Source: 20CM-2-65-7 sp963704805 (lineage in GTDB: Bacteria; Gemmatimonadota; Gemmatimonadetes; Gemmatimonadales; GWC2-71-9). Taken from it: 64,000 nucleotides of DNA. The notes under the pieces were generated by a model that had not been told where the DNA came from, did no database searches, and worked only from the letters and a program-made list of their open reading frames with translations. The stretch is taken from NCBI GenBank assembly GCA_963704805.1, contig CAVPHS010000002.1, positions 496,001 to 560,000 of the forward strand, given 5' to 3'. Shown one piece after another: positions 54,016 through 62,533 of this stretch (the stretch's first letter is position 1; the number at the start of each line of letters is the position of its first letter). A program made the position numbers and the translations under genes.

Positions 54016-55097
54016 GACAATCCTTCGAGCGCCTCGGCGAGCACGAGCTCCGCGATGCGAGTTCCCATTTCCCTGGTCCCGATGCTCGGTTCGCCGGGAC
54101 GGACGAGATCCTGCGTGCGCGCGCCCGCGTCGAGCGCGGAGGCGATGGCATCGTCGATCGCGGCGGCGGCATCCGGCAGGTTGAGTCCGTGACGGAGCAG
54201 CAGTGCGGCTGTTGCGATGGCGCCGATGGGGTTCGCAACGTCGCGGCCCGCAAGTGGCGGAGCCGAGCCGTGCACCGGCTCAAACAGACCCGGACCGGCG
54301 CCGAGTGAGGCGGAGGGAAGCAAGCCGAGCGAGCCGGCGAGCACCGCCGCTTCGTCACTCAGAATGTCGCCGAACATGTTCTCGGTGAGTACGACGTCGA
54401 GCGACGCCGGATCGGAGACGAGTCGCATGGCGGCGGTATCGACGTAACAGTGCTCGAGCCGCACGTCGGGGTAGTCGCGTCCCACATCAATCACCGTGTC
54501 GCGCCACAGCTGCGAGACCTCGAGTACGTTCGCCTTATCCACGGATGTAACGAGCCCTCTGCGGCCCCGGGCCGCATCGAACGCCACACGCGCGACGCGC
54601 TCGATCTCGGCCACGGTATAGGTCAGGGTGTTTACGGCGCTCGTTAGCGTGCGCCCGCGCGGCTCGCCGTAATAGAGACCGCCGGTCAGCTCACGCACGA
54701 CGAGGAGATCGACACCCTGCAGGCGGTCGGCTTTCAGAGGCGACGCACCGATGAGCGCCGGATGGACAGCGACCGGGCGCAGATTCGCAAAGGCGCCCAG
54801 CAGCTTGCGCAGCGCCAGGAGACCCGCCTCAGGGCGCAAGGCCCGCGGCGCGTTGTCGAGCCGGGGATCGCCGACGGCCCCCAGCAGCACGGCATCGCTT
54901 TGGATCACGGCGTCGCGCGTCGCCGGCGGCAACGGATCGTTCGCCACGGCAACGGCGGCCGCGCCAACCGGCCACGTCTCGAAACCGAACCGGATCTCGA
55001 ACCGCTCACCGACCGCCTCGAGAACACGTACGGCCTGCGCGATCACCTCGGGCCCGATGCCGTCGCCGGGCAGCACGGCAATTGTGAATCGCTTCAT
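54012..55097 (-). CDS. leuB: 3-isopropylmalate dehydrogenase
   Basis: 361 residues. NAD+-dependent oxidative decarboxylation of 3-isopropylmalate, the third leucine-specific step. Motifs: VLPGDGIGPEVIAQAVRVLE, RELTGGLYYGEPRG, the catalytic Lys/Asp region TSVDKANVLEVSQLWRD and the cofactor loop EPVHGSAPPLAGRDVANPIG split around the adenine site. Overlaps ilvD and leuD by four bases each. Confidence 0.97.
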   Translation of the reverse strand: MKRFTIAVLPGDGIGPEVIAQAVRVLEAVGERFEIRFGFETWPVGAAAVAVANDPLPPATRDAVIQSDAVLLGAVGDPRLDNAPRALRPEAGLLALRKLLGAFANLRPVAVHPALIGASPLKADRLQGVDLLVVRELTGGLYYGEPRGRTLTSAVNTLTYTVAEIERVARVAFDAARGRRGLVTSVDKANVLEVSQLWRDTVIDVGRDYPDVRLEHCYVDTAAMRLVSDPASLDVVLTENMFGDILSDEAAVLAGSLGLLPSASLGAGPGLFEPVHGSAPPLAGRDVANPIGAIATAALLLRHGLNLPDAAAAIDDAIASALDAGARTQDLVRPGEPSIGTREMGTRIAELVLAEALEGLS

Positions 55098-55666
55098 GAA
55101 TGGCTCCGCTCGTAGGCCGCGATGCTTTCTTCCTCGAGCAGCGTGCGGCCGATTTCGTCCAGACCGCGCAAGAGGAGCTGCCGGCCGTAGGGATCGGCAA
55201 CGAACGGGGCGTACAAGCCGCGGTCATCCGAGACAACCTGAGCCAGCAGATCGACGACGAGCTCGTACGAGCCGCTCTCCGCATTCCGCATCAACCCGTT
55301 AACGTCGGCCTCGGGCAGCTGCACGGGCAGCACGCTGTTGCGATAGCAGTTTGCGACGAAGATGTCGGCAAACGACGGCGCGATAATGACCCGGAAGCCA
55401 TACTGCGCGAGCGCCCACACCGCGTGCTCGCGCGACGACCCGCAGCCGAAGTTCGGACCGGTGATCAAGATTGTGGCGCCTTGGGCCGCGGGGCGGTTGA
55501 GCTCGAAGTCGGAGTTGGCGCGCCAGTCGTAGAACAGACTCGGTCCAAAGCCCGCGCGATCGACACCCTTCAAGAATTGTTTGGGGATGATCTGATCGGT
55601 ATCGACGTTGGCGCGCGGCAACGCGACCGCCTTCCCCCGGTGGCGCACGAAGGGGGTGGTCACCAT
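55094..55666 (-). CDS. leuD: 3-isopropylmalate dehydratase small subunit
   Basis: 190 residues from ATG 55666, overlapping the leuC stop. Swivelling domain of isopropylmalate isomerase. Motifs ANVDTDQIIPKQFLKG and GPNFGCGSSREHAVWAL are standard; a C-terminal part of normal bacterial length follows. Works as a heterodimer with LeuC, encoded directly upstream. Confidence 0.96.
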   Translation of the reverse strand: MVTTPFVRHRGKAVALPRANVDTDQIIPKQFLKGVDRAGFGPSLFYDWRANSDFELNRPAAQGATILITGPNFGCGSSREHAVWALAQYGFRVIIAPSFADIFVANCYRNSVLPVQLPEADVNGLMRNAESGSYELVVDLLAQVVSDDRGLYAPFVADPYGRQLLLRGLDEIGRTLLEEESIAAYERSHS

Positions 55667-57057
55667 CCGCGCACGTCCACGAGGCGGCCTTCGATCGCGG
55701 CGGCGACCGCCATGACAGGACTCATCAGATGGGTCCGGCCCCCCTTCCCCTGGCGACCCTCGAAGTTGCGGTTCGAGGTCGCGGCGCAGCGTTCCCCCGC
55801 GCCGAGCACGTCGGCATTCATGCCGAGGCACATCGAGCAGCCCGCGTTACGCCATTCGAAACCCGCGGCCCGGAACACGCGGTCCAGGCCTTCCTGCTCC
55901 GCTTGTGCCTTGACGCGCTGCGAACCGGGCACGACCATCGCGCGCACGCGCGAGGCAACGCGGCGGCCGCGGATGATATTCGCGGCCGCGCGGAGGTCTT
56001 CGATGCGGGCATTGGTGCACGAACCCAGAAACACGCGGTCGATGGGGATCCCCTCGAGCGGCGTCCCCGGCTTCAGGTCCATGTATTCGAGGGCCCGCGC
56101 CGCGGCCGCGCGCTCGTTCTCGGTCGGGAACTTTGCAGGATCTGGGACGCGCGACGTGATATCGGCGACCATGCCCGGCGTCGTTCCCCAGGTGACCTGC
56201 GGCCCGACTTTGGCGGCATCGAGCTTTACTTGCGTGTCATACGTCGCGCCGGCATCCGAGCGATATCCGCTCCAGCGCGCGACAGCACTCTTCCATTCCT
56301 TGCCGACTGGAGCACGCGGTCGCCCCTCGAGATACGCGAACGTCACCGCATCGGGCGCGATCATTCCGGCGCGCGCCCCCGCCTCGATCGACATGTTGCA
56401 CACCGTCATGCGCTCTTCCATCGAGAGTGCGCGGATCGCGTCGCCGGTGTACTCGATGACGTGTCCGGTCGCGCCCGCCGTGCCGATCTTCCCTACAACC
56501 GCGAGAATCAGGTCCTTAGCGGTCACCCCGGACGCGCGGCTCCCGCTGATCCGCACCTCCAGGTTGCGCGGCTTCGACAGCACGAGGCACTGCGTGGCCA
56601 GCACGTGCTCGACCTCGCTCGTGCCAATGCCGAGCGCAAAGGCCCCGAACGCGCCGTGCGTCGAGGTGTGCGAGTCGCCGCACACGATCAGCATGCCAGG
56701 CTGTGTGGCGCCGAGCTCCGGCCCGATCACGTGGACGATCCCCTGCCCCGGCGAGGTGAGACCGAACAGCTCGATGCCGAACTCCCGCGCGTTGGTATCG
56801 AGCGCATCCAGCTGGAGCGCGGCCACTGGGTCGGCGATGGGAACAGAGCGGTCGCCTGTCGGGACGTTGTGATCCACCGTCCCCAGGGTCCGCTCGGGAC
56901 GCCGCACCTTCCGTCCTTCGCGCCGCAGCCCGGCGAAGGCCTGCGGCGACGTCACCTCGTGGACGAGGTGCAAATCCACATAAAGCAACGACACGCCATC
57001 GGCAAGCTGCTGGACGACGTGCTCATCCCAGACGCGATCGAACAGCGTCCGCGTCAC
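55660..57057 (-). CDS. leuC: 3-isopropylmalate dehydratase large subunit
   Basis: 465 residues. Aconitase-type [4Fe-4S] catalytic subunit that isomerises 2- to 3-isopropylmalate. Cluster cysteines lie in LGSCTNARIEDLR and the GCSMCLGMN pair; VCGDSHTSTHGAFGAFALGI is also diagnostic. Overlaps the ilvC stop by four bases. Confidence 0.97.
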   Translation of the reverse strand: MTRTLFDRVWDEHVVQQLADGVSLLYVDLHLVHEVTSPQAFAGLRREGRKVRRPERTLGTVDHNVPTGDRSVPIADPVAALQLDALDTNAREFGIELFGLTSPGQGIVHVIGPELGATQPGMLIVCGDSHTSTHGAFGAFALGIGTSEVEHVLATQCLVLSKPRNLEVRISGSRASGVTAKDLILAVVGKIGTAGATGHVIEYTGDAIRALSMEERMTVCNMSIEAGARAGMIAPDAVTFAYLEGRPRAPVGKEWKSAVARWSGYRSDAGATYDTQVKLDAAKVGPQVTWGTTPGMVADITSRVPDPAKFPTENERAAAARALEYMDLKPGTPLEGIPIDRVFLGSCTNARIEDLRAAANIIRGRRVASRVRAMVVPGSQRVKAQAEQEGLDRVFRAAGFEWRNAGCSMCLGMNADVLGAGERCAATSNRNFEGRQGKGGRTHLMSPVMAVAAAIEGRLVDVRGW

Positions 57058-58370
57058 GCGCGCGCGGCCTCACGTTCGGGCTGCCGCGCGACCTTCGGCT
57101 TGGCGCGCTTGCCTTCCTCGGTCCAGGGCATCATGGCCCGCAGGCGCGCTCCGACCTGCTCGATCGGATGATCCTGCGCGGCGCGACGCAGCTCGGCGAA
57201 GTGGGGCGCGCCGGCGCGAGATTCCGCGATCCATTCCTTGGCGAATGCACCGTTGCGAATGTCGGCCAGCAGGCGCCGCATCTCCTCCCGTACGGCGGGG
57301 CTGATCACACGGGGGCCGCGGGTAAGGTCACCGTACTCCGCGGTATTGCTGATCGAATGACGCATGAAGCCGAGGCCACCGCGATAGATCAAATCGACGA
57401 TGAGCTTCAGCTCGTGGAGGCACTCGAAGTAGGCCATCTCCGGCGCGTAGCCCGCTTCGGTCAGCGTTTCGAACCCCGCCTGAATCAACGCCGTGACTCC
57501 ACCACACAGCACCGCCTGCTCACCGAACAAGTCCGTCTCGGTTTCCTCGGCGAACGTCGTCGCGATGACCCCCGCGCGGGAGCAGCCGATACCCGTTGCG
57601 TAGGCGAGCGCGTTCGCCAGCGCCTTACCGCTCGCGTCCTGATGCACGGCGACCAAGCCGGGCACGCCCCGCCCCGCCTCATACTCGCTGCGCACGAGGT
57701 GACCCGGAGACTTGGGGGCGATCATCGAAACGTCCACGGCGGGCGGAGGCACGATCTCGCCAAAGTGGATGTTGAAGCCGTGGGCAAACATCAGCGTCTT
57801 GCCGCTACCGAGGGCGGGAGCGATGGCGGTCTCGTAGACCGCGCGCTGCTCCTGGTCCGGCACGAGCATCATGATGACGTCGGCCGCCTTGGCCGCCTCG
57901 GCCACCGGCCGCACCTCGAGACCGTCGGCCGCGGCCTGCTTCCAGGAGGCGCCGGTCGGCCGCAACCCCACGATCACGCGGGCGCCGCTATCGCGCAGGT
58001 TCTGCGCGTGTGCGTGCCCCTGACTGCCGTAGCCGATGATGGCGAAGACGCGGTCGCGCAGCCGCGCGCGGTCGGTGTCCGCCTCGTAGTACACGCGCAC
58101 CGATGAGCTCATGATGCCTCCGGATGGAGCGATTGATGTGGCGGTCGCTTTGCGAACGCCGACCACGTTCTGGATTTGCAGGACGAGACTCTGAACCGTC
58201 GCGTCGTCCGCGTCAATCTCACACGTCATCCGCCAGATACCGGGCGGACCATTCGAATCCACCGTCAGAGCCCGGATGGGCAGATTCCGCCGGCGTAACG
58301 CACCGCATGCGCGACCGAGCGTGAGGAGGTCACTGGCCAGCAGCACGTTCAGCGTGCGGGGGAGGTTCAT
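57054..58370 (-). CDS. ilvC: Fused acetolactate synthase small-subunit (ACT) and ketol-acid reductoisomerase
   Basis: 438 codons without interruption. Residues 1-86 are an ACT domain of the short IlvM/IlvN type (ALRRRNLPIRALTVDSNGPP, VLQIQNVVGVRKATATS). From Met87 a full class I ketol-acid reductoisomerase of 352 residues follows, with NADPH site IIGYGSQGHAHAQNL and acidic metal ligands in AEETETDLFGEQAVLCGG. GGAGG lies four bases before the internal ATG at 58112, so a separate IlvC can also be made. The ORF start overlaps the ilvB stop, as expected for an ilvBN pair. True fusion or nested products are both possible. Confidence 0.9.
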   Translation of the reverse strand: MNLPRTLNVLLASDLLTLGRACGALRRRNLPIRALTVDSNGPPGIWRMTCEIDADDATVQSLVLQIQNVVGVRKATATSIAPSGGIMSSSVRVYYEADTDRARLRDRVFAIIGYGSQGHAHAQNLRDSGARVIVGLRPTGASWKQAAADGLEVRPVAEAAKAADVIMMLVPDQEQRAVYETAIAPALGSGKTLMFAHGFNIHFGEIVPPPAVDVSMIAPKSPGHLVRSEYEAGRGVPGLVAVHQDASGKALANALAYATGIGCSRAGVIATTFAEETETDLFGEQAVLCGGVTALIQAGFETLTEAGYAPEMAYFECLHELKLIVDLIYRGGLGFMRHSISNTAEYGDLTRGPRVISPAVREEMRRLLADIRNGAFAKEWIAESRAGAPHFAELRRAAQDHPIEQVGARLRAMMPWTEEGKRAKPKVARQPEREAARA

Positions 58371-60055
58371 ACGGGCGCCGTCTCGAGCGCCTCGGACAGC
58401 GACCCTCCCGGCACGATCATCGGGAAGACGTTGGCCTCTTGCTCGATGACAAGCTCGACCAGCAAAGGGCCAGGTGTTTCGTTGGCCTGGCGCAGCGCAT
58501 CGGTCACCTCGCTCGCCTGTTTGACGCGCCAGCCAGGAATGCCGTACGCCTCGGCCAGCTTCAGGTAATCAGGACTCCAGATGGGCGTGTTGGAATAGCG
58601 TCCGCCGTGGAAGAACTGCTGCCACTGCCGCACCATGCCCAGATAGCCGTTGTTGAAGATGGCGAGCTTCACCTCGAGCCCTTCCTGCACCATCGTGGCG
58701 ATCTCGGCCATGTTCATCTGGAATCCGCCGTCACCGGAAATGGCCCATACCGGCTCGCCGGGGCGGGCGAGGTGCACGCCCATGGCGGCGGGCACGGCGA
58801 AGCCCATTGCGCCCAGACCACCCGACGTGATGTGCGTGTTGGGCCGCTGGAACGGATAGCGCTGGGCCACCCACATCTGGTGTTGTCCCACGTCCGAGAC
58901 GATGGTGCAATGCCCACCGGTCACCTCGGCGAGCGCGGAAAGAATCACGTCGGGCGATAACCCTCCGGCGAACGGCGCTTCTGCTCCATGGCGCATAAGC
59001 CCGGCGATTTCCTCCCGCCAGCGCAGGCAGTCACGCGGCGCCACCGCAGTCAGCAGGCGCGCGAGGATCTGTCGCGCGTCGCCCACCATGCCGACGGCGA
59101 CGGGGACATTCCGCCCGATCGACACGGGATCGATATCGATATGCACGATCTTGGCGCGCGGCGCGAAGGTGGCCGTATTTCCGGTCACGCGATCGTCGAA
59201 CCGCATGCCCACGCCGATGATCAAGTCGGCCGCCTGGATGGCTTTGTTGACGTGCACTTCGCCGTGCATGCCCGGCATGCCGAGGTGCAGCTCGTGCGCC
59301 TGGGGGAACGCGCTGATGCCGAGCAGCGTCGTGATGACCGGCATGCCGGTGCGCTCGGCGAGCTGGCGGACCTCCGCGTACGCGTTGCTGACGATCACGC
59401 CGTGTCCAATCATCAGGAGCGGGCGTTCCGCGCCGGCGATCAGCTGTGCGACGTCGCGCAGCGTCGCGTCGTCGGGGAGCTCGCGAGGCTCCGCGCGCGC
59501 CGCGCTGCGGCGCGATGGGTGCGGACGAGTGCGGTACTCCGCTTTTTGATTCTGGACGTCCTTGGGCACGTCCACGAGCACCGGACCGGGCCGGCCCTCC
59601 ATCGCGATGGCCATGGCGTCCCGTACGTCGTCGGCCAGCTCTTCCACGTCGCGCACCAGCACGTTGTGCTTGGTCACCGGCATCGTCACCCCGACAACGT
59701 CGGTTTCCTGGAACGCGTCGCGTCCCAGCATCGGCCGCCCCACCTGGCCTGTAATCGCCAGAACTGGGGAGCCGTCCATGTGCGCGGTGGCGAGCCCCGT
59801 CACGAGGTTCGTCGCGCCAGGGCCGGAGGTCGCGACGCAGACACCGACGCGATCACCGGCAGCACGCGCGTAGCCGTCCGCGGCGTGCGCCGCTGCCTGC
59901 TCGTGGCGCACGAGGATATGACGCAACCCTGCTTGACCGTGCAGGGCATCGTAGAAGGGCATGATGGCGCCGCCGGGATAGCCGAACATCACCTCGACTC
60001 CGGCATCGACCAGCGTGCGTCGCAGGATCTGCGCCCCCGTCAGGAGCTCGGCCAT
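58367..60055 (-). CDS. ilvB: Acetolactate synthase large subunit
   Basis: 562 residues. Thiamine-diphosphate enzyme that condenses pyruvate into acetolactate or acetohydroxybutyrate. Motifs: GYPGGAIMPFYDAL, the catalytic Glu in VRHEQAAAHAADGYARA, and the ThDP/Mg site GDGGFQMNMAEIATM with NNGYLGMVRQWQ. Full length. The small subunit follows with an ATGA overlap, inside the fused ilvN/ilvC ORF. It starts three bases after leuA. Confidence 0.97.
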   Translation of the reverse strand: MAELLTGAQILRRTLVDAGVEVMFGYPGGAIMPFYDALHGQAGLRHILVRHEQAAAHAADGYARAAGDRVGVCVATSGPGATNLVTGLATAHMDGSPVLAITGQVGRPMLGRDAFQETDVVGVTMPVTKHNVLVRDVEELADDVRDAMAIAMEGRPGPVLVDVPKDVQNQKAEYRTRPHPSRRSAARAEPRELPDDATLRDVAQLIAGAERPLLMIGHGVIVSNAYAEVRQLAERTGMPVITTLLGISAFPQAHELHLGMPGMHGEVHVNKAIQAADLIIGVGMRFDDRVTGNTATFAPRAKIVHIDIDPVSIGRNVPVAVGMVGDARQILARLLTAVAPRDCLRWREEIAGLMRHGAEAPFAGGLSPDVILSALAEVTGGHCTIVSDVGQHQMWVAQRYPFQRPNTHITSGGLGAMGFAVPAAMGVHLARPGEPVWAISGDGGFQMNMAEIATMVQEGLEVKLAIFNNGYLGMVRQWQQFFHGGRYSNTPIWSPDYLKLAEAYGIPGWRVKQASEVTDALRQANETPGPLLVELVIEQEANVFPMIVPGGSLSEALETAPV

Positions 60056-60058
60056 AGG

Positions 60059-61612
60059 CTACACTCCCCAGTAGTAGCTGCTGCTCAATGCCACCGTCTC
60101 GAGACCGTCTGCGTGATCGGCCTTGTTCAGCGCATGCACCAGCGCGCGCGCGCCTGCTTCCACGATATCAGTGGACGCGCCATGCCCGCTCAGCGACTTG
60201 CCGTCGATGCGCACCTGCAGCAGCACACGTCCGAGGCTGTCGCGCCCCGGCGTGACCGAATGCACCGACAGATCAATCACTTCAATGGTCCGGCCGGCGG
60301 CTTCGCCGATTGCGGCGAACGCCGCAGCGATCGGACCGTTGCCGCTCGCCGACGCAGTGCGCTCGCGGAATCCGGGACCGGCCATCCGCACCTCGGCGGT
60401 CGCGGTCTCGGTGCCGCAGCTGACGCGCAGAGAGGTGAGGTTGTAGACCTCGGGCGCGCGATGAAATCCCTCGTGCAGCAGCGTGAGCAGATCCTCGTCG
60501 AGAATCTGGCGCTTCTTGTCGGCGAGGGTGGTGAACGCCTGGTATAGCTGCTCGAGCGCGTTGGCGTCGGGCTCGTAGCCGAGCTCGCGGTAGCGCCGCT
60601 CGAGCGCGTGGCGGCCGGAATGCTTACCGAGCACGATGCTCGACCCGCCCGCGCCGACGGTTTCGGGCGAGATGATCTCGTAGGTCAGACCGTTCTGGAG
60701 CATACCGTGTTGATGAATGCCGGCTTCATGCGCGAAAGCGTTGCGGCCGACGATCGCCTTGTTCGGCTGCGGGAAGACACCGATCTCGTGTGACAACATC
60801 TTGCTGGTGCGTACGATCTCGCGCGTGTTCACACGGCAGTGGAACGCCACCACCTGCGGCCGTACGTAGGCGGCCATGACGATCTCCTCGAGCGCGGCAT
60901 TGCCGGCCCGCTCACCGATGCCGTTCACCGTGCATTCCACCTGCCGCACCCCGGCTTCGATCGCGGCGAGGGTATTCGCGACGGCGAGACCGAGGTCGTC
61001 ATGACAGTGGGCACTCAGCACCACCTGTTCCGTCTCGGGCACGCGCTCCCGCACGGCGCGGAACAGCGCCGCGTATTCCGCCGGCGTCGTGTAACCGACC
61101 GTATCCGGCAGGTTGATCGTCGTTGCCCCCTCGGCGATCGCGACGGCGACGATGCGGCACAGGAAATCGAAGTCGCTGCGCGTCGCGTCCTCCGCCGAGA
61201 ATTCGACGTCGCTCACGAAACTGCGGGCACGGCGCACGGCGGCGCGCGCCCGCTCGATGCACGTCGCGCGATCGATCCGGAGCTTCTGCTCGATGTGCAG
61301 ATCGGACGTGGCGATGAACACGTGGATGCGCTTGCGCTCCGCCAGTTGCAGCGCTTCGGCGGCCGCGTCGATATCGCGATCGTGGCAGCGCGCCAGCGCG
61401 GCGATGATCGGACGCCGAACCGCGTCGGCGACCTGCTGCACACCGAGCAGATCTCCCTGCGAGGCGGCGGGGAAGCCGGCTTCGATGACGTCCACCCCGA
61501 GCACGTCGAGCTGGCGGGCCAGTCGCAGCTTGGCTTCCGGAGACATCGCATTACCGGGCGCCTGTTCGCCGTCGCGCAACGTGGTATCGAAGATGATGAC
61601 ATCGTGAGCCAT
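60059..61612 (-). CDS. leuA: 2-isopropylmalate synthase
   Basis: 517 residues. First leucine-specific step, condensing acetyl-CoA with 2-oxoisovalerate. N-terminal TIM barrel with FDTTLRDGEQAPGNAMSPEA, metal ligands in VVLSAHCHDDLGLAVANTLA, then a linker and the C-terminal allosteric domain (RVLLQVRIDGKSLSGHGAST), where leucine feeds back. A GGAGGAG ribosome binding site precedes the ATG. It is the first structural gene behind the attenuator. Confidence 0.97.
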   Translation of the reverse strand: MAHDVIIFDTTLRDGEQAPGNAMSPEAKLRLARQLDVLGVDVIEAGFPAASQGDLLGVQQVADAVRRPIIAALARCHDRDIDAAAEALQLAERKRIHVFIATSDLHIEQKLRIDRATCIERARAAVRRARSFVSDVEFSAEDATRSDFDFLCRIVAVAIAEGATTINLPDTVGYTTPAEYAALFRAVRERVPETEQVVLSAHCHDDLGLAVANTLAAIEAGVRQVECTVNGIGERAGNAALEEIVMAAYVRPQVVAFHCRVNTREIVRTSKMLSHEIGVFPQPNKAIVGRNAFAHEAGIHQHGMLQNGLTYEIISPETVGAGGSSIVLGKHSGRHALERRYRELGYEPDANALEQLYQAFTTLADKKRQILDEDLLTLLHEGFHRAPEVYNLTSLRVSCGTETATAEVRMAGPGFRERTASASGNGPIAAAFAAIGEAAGRTIEVIDLSVHSVTPGRDSLGRVLLQVRIDGKSLSGHGASTDIVEAGARALVHALNKADHADGLETVALSSSYYWGV

Positions 61613-61637
61613 GGCTTGCTCCTCCGCGTGCTACGGT

Positions 61638-61673
61638 AAAAAAAAGACCGCGAACCTGATCGGGTTCGCGGCG
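61638..61673 (-). terminator. Attenuator terminator of the leu/ilv operon
   Basis: A 9-bp stem CCGCGAACC/GGTTCGCGG (61648-61656 with 61663-61671), 6-nt loop, then TCTTTTTTTT on the minus strand, 26 bp before the leuA ATG. Its 5' arm (minus strand) also pairs with 61723-61734 to form an antiterminator. Confidence 0.92.
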
Positions 61674-61734
61674 CCGGTGCTACTCCGTGCTTTCGAAACT
61701 GCTACATCGTTCTCTCCGCGCGCGCCTCGAACCC
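61662..61734 (-). promoter_or_regulatory. Antiterminator of the leu/ilv attenuator
   Basis: On the minus strand GGGTTCGAGGCG (61723-61734) pairs with CGCCGCGAACCC (61662-61673) with one internal mismatch (A opposite G). The second strand overlaps the terminator 5' arm, so the two structures are mutually exclusive. The first strand is codons 22-25 of the leader peptide. Confidence 0.8.
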
Positions 61735-61797
61735 GCCCCTGAGCAGCGTAAGGCTCAGGAGCAGACCAAGGATCAGAAACAGCGCGAGCGAGGACAT
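61702..61797 (-). CDS. Leucine-rich leader peptide of the leu/ilv operon
   Basis: 31 codons from ATG 61797 to TAG 61702, with AGGG a few bases upstream. Ten Leu codons and one Ile codon are packed into residues 4-19 (for example LILGLLLSLTLL), followed by RGGFEARAERTM. A ribosome stalled for lack of charged tRNA-Leu would leave codons 22-25 free to form the antiterminator. Longer in-frame starts upstream lie in the preceding gene and are not needed. Confidence 0.85.
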   Translation of the reverse strand: MSSLALFLILGLLLSLTLLRGGFEARAERTM

Positions 61798-61855
61798 GTG
61801 AACCCTGTAATCTCCCGGCGGGCAGGCGCCTGTCAAGGCCGCCGGATGGGGAAGC

Positions 61856-62533
61856 TTAGAAGGCAATGGCGAGCCCGATCCGCCCGAGCGACTGCTGGAT
61901 GGGTGCCGGGAGCGTCCCGCTTCCATTGTCTGTCTCGCGTGCGACGCTCTGGAAGTCGTAGTCGCCCGTCACGCGCAGGCGGCCGTGGAGCGCGTCCACG
62001 GTGAGCCCCAGCCCCAGCCGAACGGCCCGCATCGCCGACACCGACCCGCCCCCTGAGAACTTGGGTCCAAGCAGGAGACCACCGTCGAGTGCCATCCGGA
62101 CACCGGGGCCGAGGAGATGCGACATTTGCGCACCCAGGGACAGCGCGCCCATCGACTGCGCCTCGAACTCCGGGTCCGCCTTCCGATTCATGAACCCGAG
62201 CTCGGCACTGAACGGACCGGAGATGAGGTAGCGCAGCTGAACGTCCACTTCGGTCGCGTCGAATTCGCTCGCCGCCGTTCCGCCATGCGGTTTGAACTTG
62301 ACCTTGGAGAGCCAGACGTCGGCCGAGAATTTGTTCCAGGTCATGCTCCCTTTCGCCCCCAAACCGCTGCCACGGTAAGTGAGATCTGCAGTGGTCTCGC
62401 GATAGTCGCCGAACACGACCTGCGGGCCGACGCTGAACTGCTGGGCGGTCAGGGGGTTGAGCGGTTGGGCGGTCAGCAGAACGATCAGCCCACTAACCGC
62501 CGAACCGCTTAAGCGCCCCGCTCGCCCACTCAT
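61856..62533 (-). CDS. Outer-membrane beta-barrel-like protein E
   Basis: 225 residues. Signal peptide ends near LTAQ. Mature strands (GLGAKGSMTWNKFSADVWLS, DVQLRYLISGPFSAELGFM, LRVTGDYDFQSVAR) suggest a barrel of about ten strands ending IGLAIAF with C-terminal Phe. The function is unknown. It overlaps the upstream TPR-type gene by four bases. The signal-peptide DNA repeats a GCGGTTGGGCGGTCAG-like word. Confidence 0.72.
   Translation of the reverse strand: MSGRAGRLSGSAVSGLIVLLTAQPLNPLTAQQFSVGPQVVFGDYRETTADLTYRGSGLGAKGSMTWNKFSADVWLSKVKFKPHGGTAASEFDATEVDVQLRYLISGPFSAELGFMNRKADPEFEAQSMGALSLGAQMSHLLGPGVRMALDGGLLLGPKFSGGGSVSAMRAVRLGLGLTVDALHGRLRVTGDYDFQSVARETDNGSGTLPAPIQQSLGRIGLAIAF

Noticed and set aside
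58988..60547. 519-codon plus-strand ORF
   Set aside because: Antisense to ilvB and leuA; His/Arg-rich shadow translation.
61807..61836. TTGACA-18-GATTAC as the leu operon promoter
   Set aside because: The -35 is perfect but the -10 matches TATAAT at only three of six positions, and transcription would begin almost at the leader ATG, so I did not list it as a feature.
61638..61860. T-box riboswitch before leuA
   Set aside because: No T-box consensus or specifier-loop arrangement was seen; the Leu-rich leader ORF explains the terminator better.
61798..61926. Upstream in-frame extension of the leader-peptide ORF
   Set aside because: It overlaps the end of the barrel gene at 61856, and the ATG at 61797 has its own AGGG and directly precedes the Leu run.
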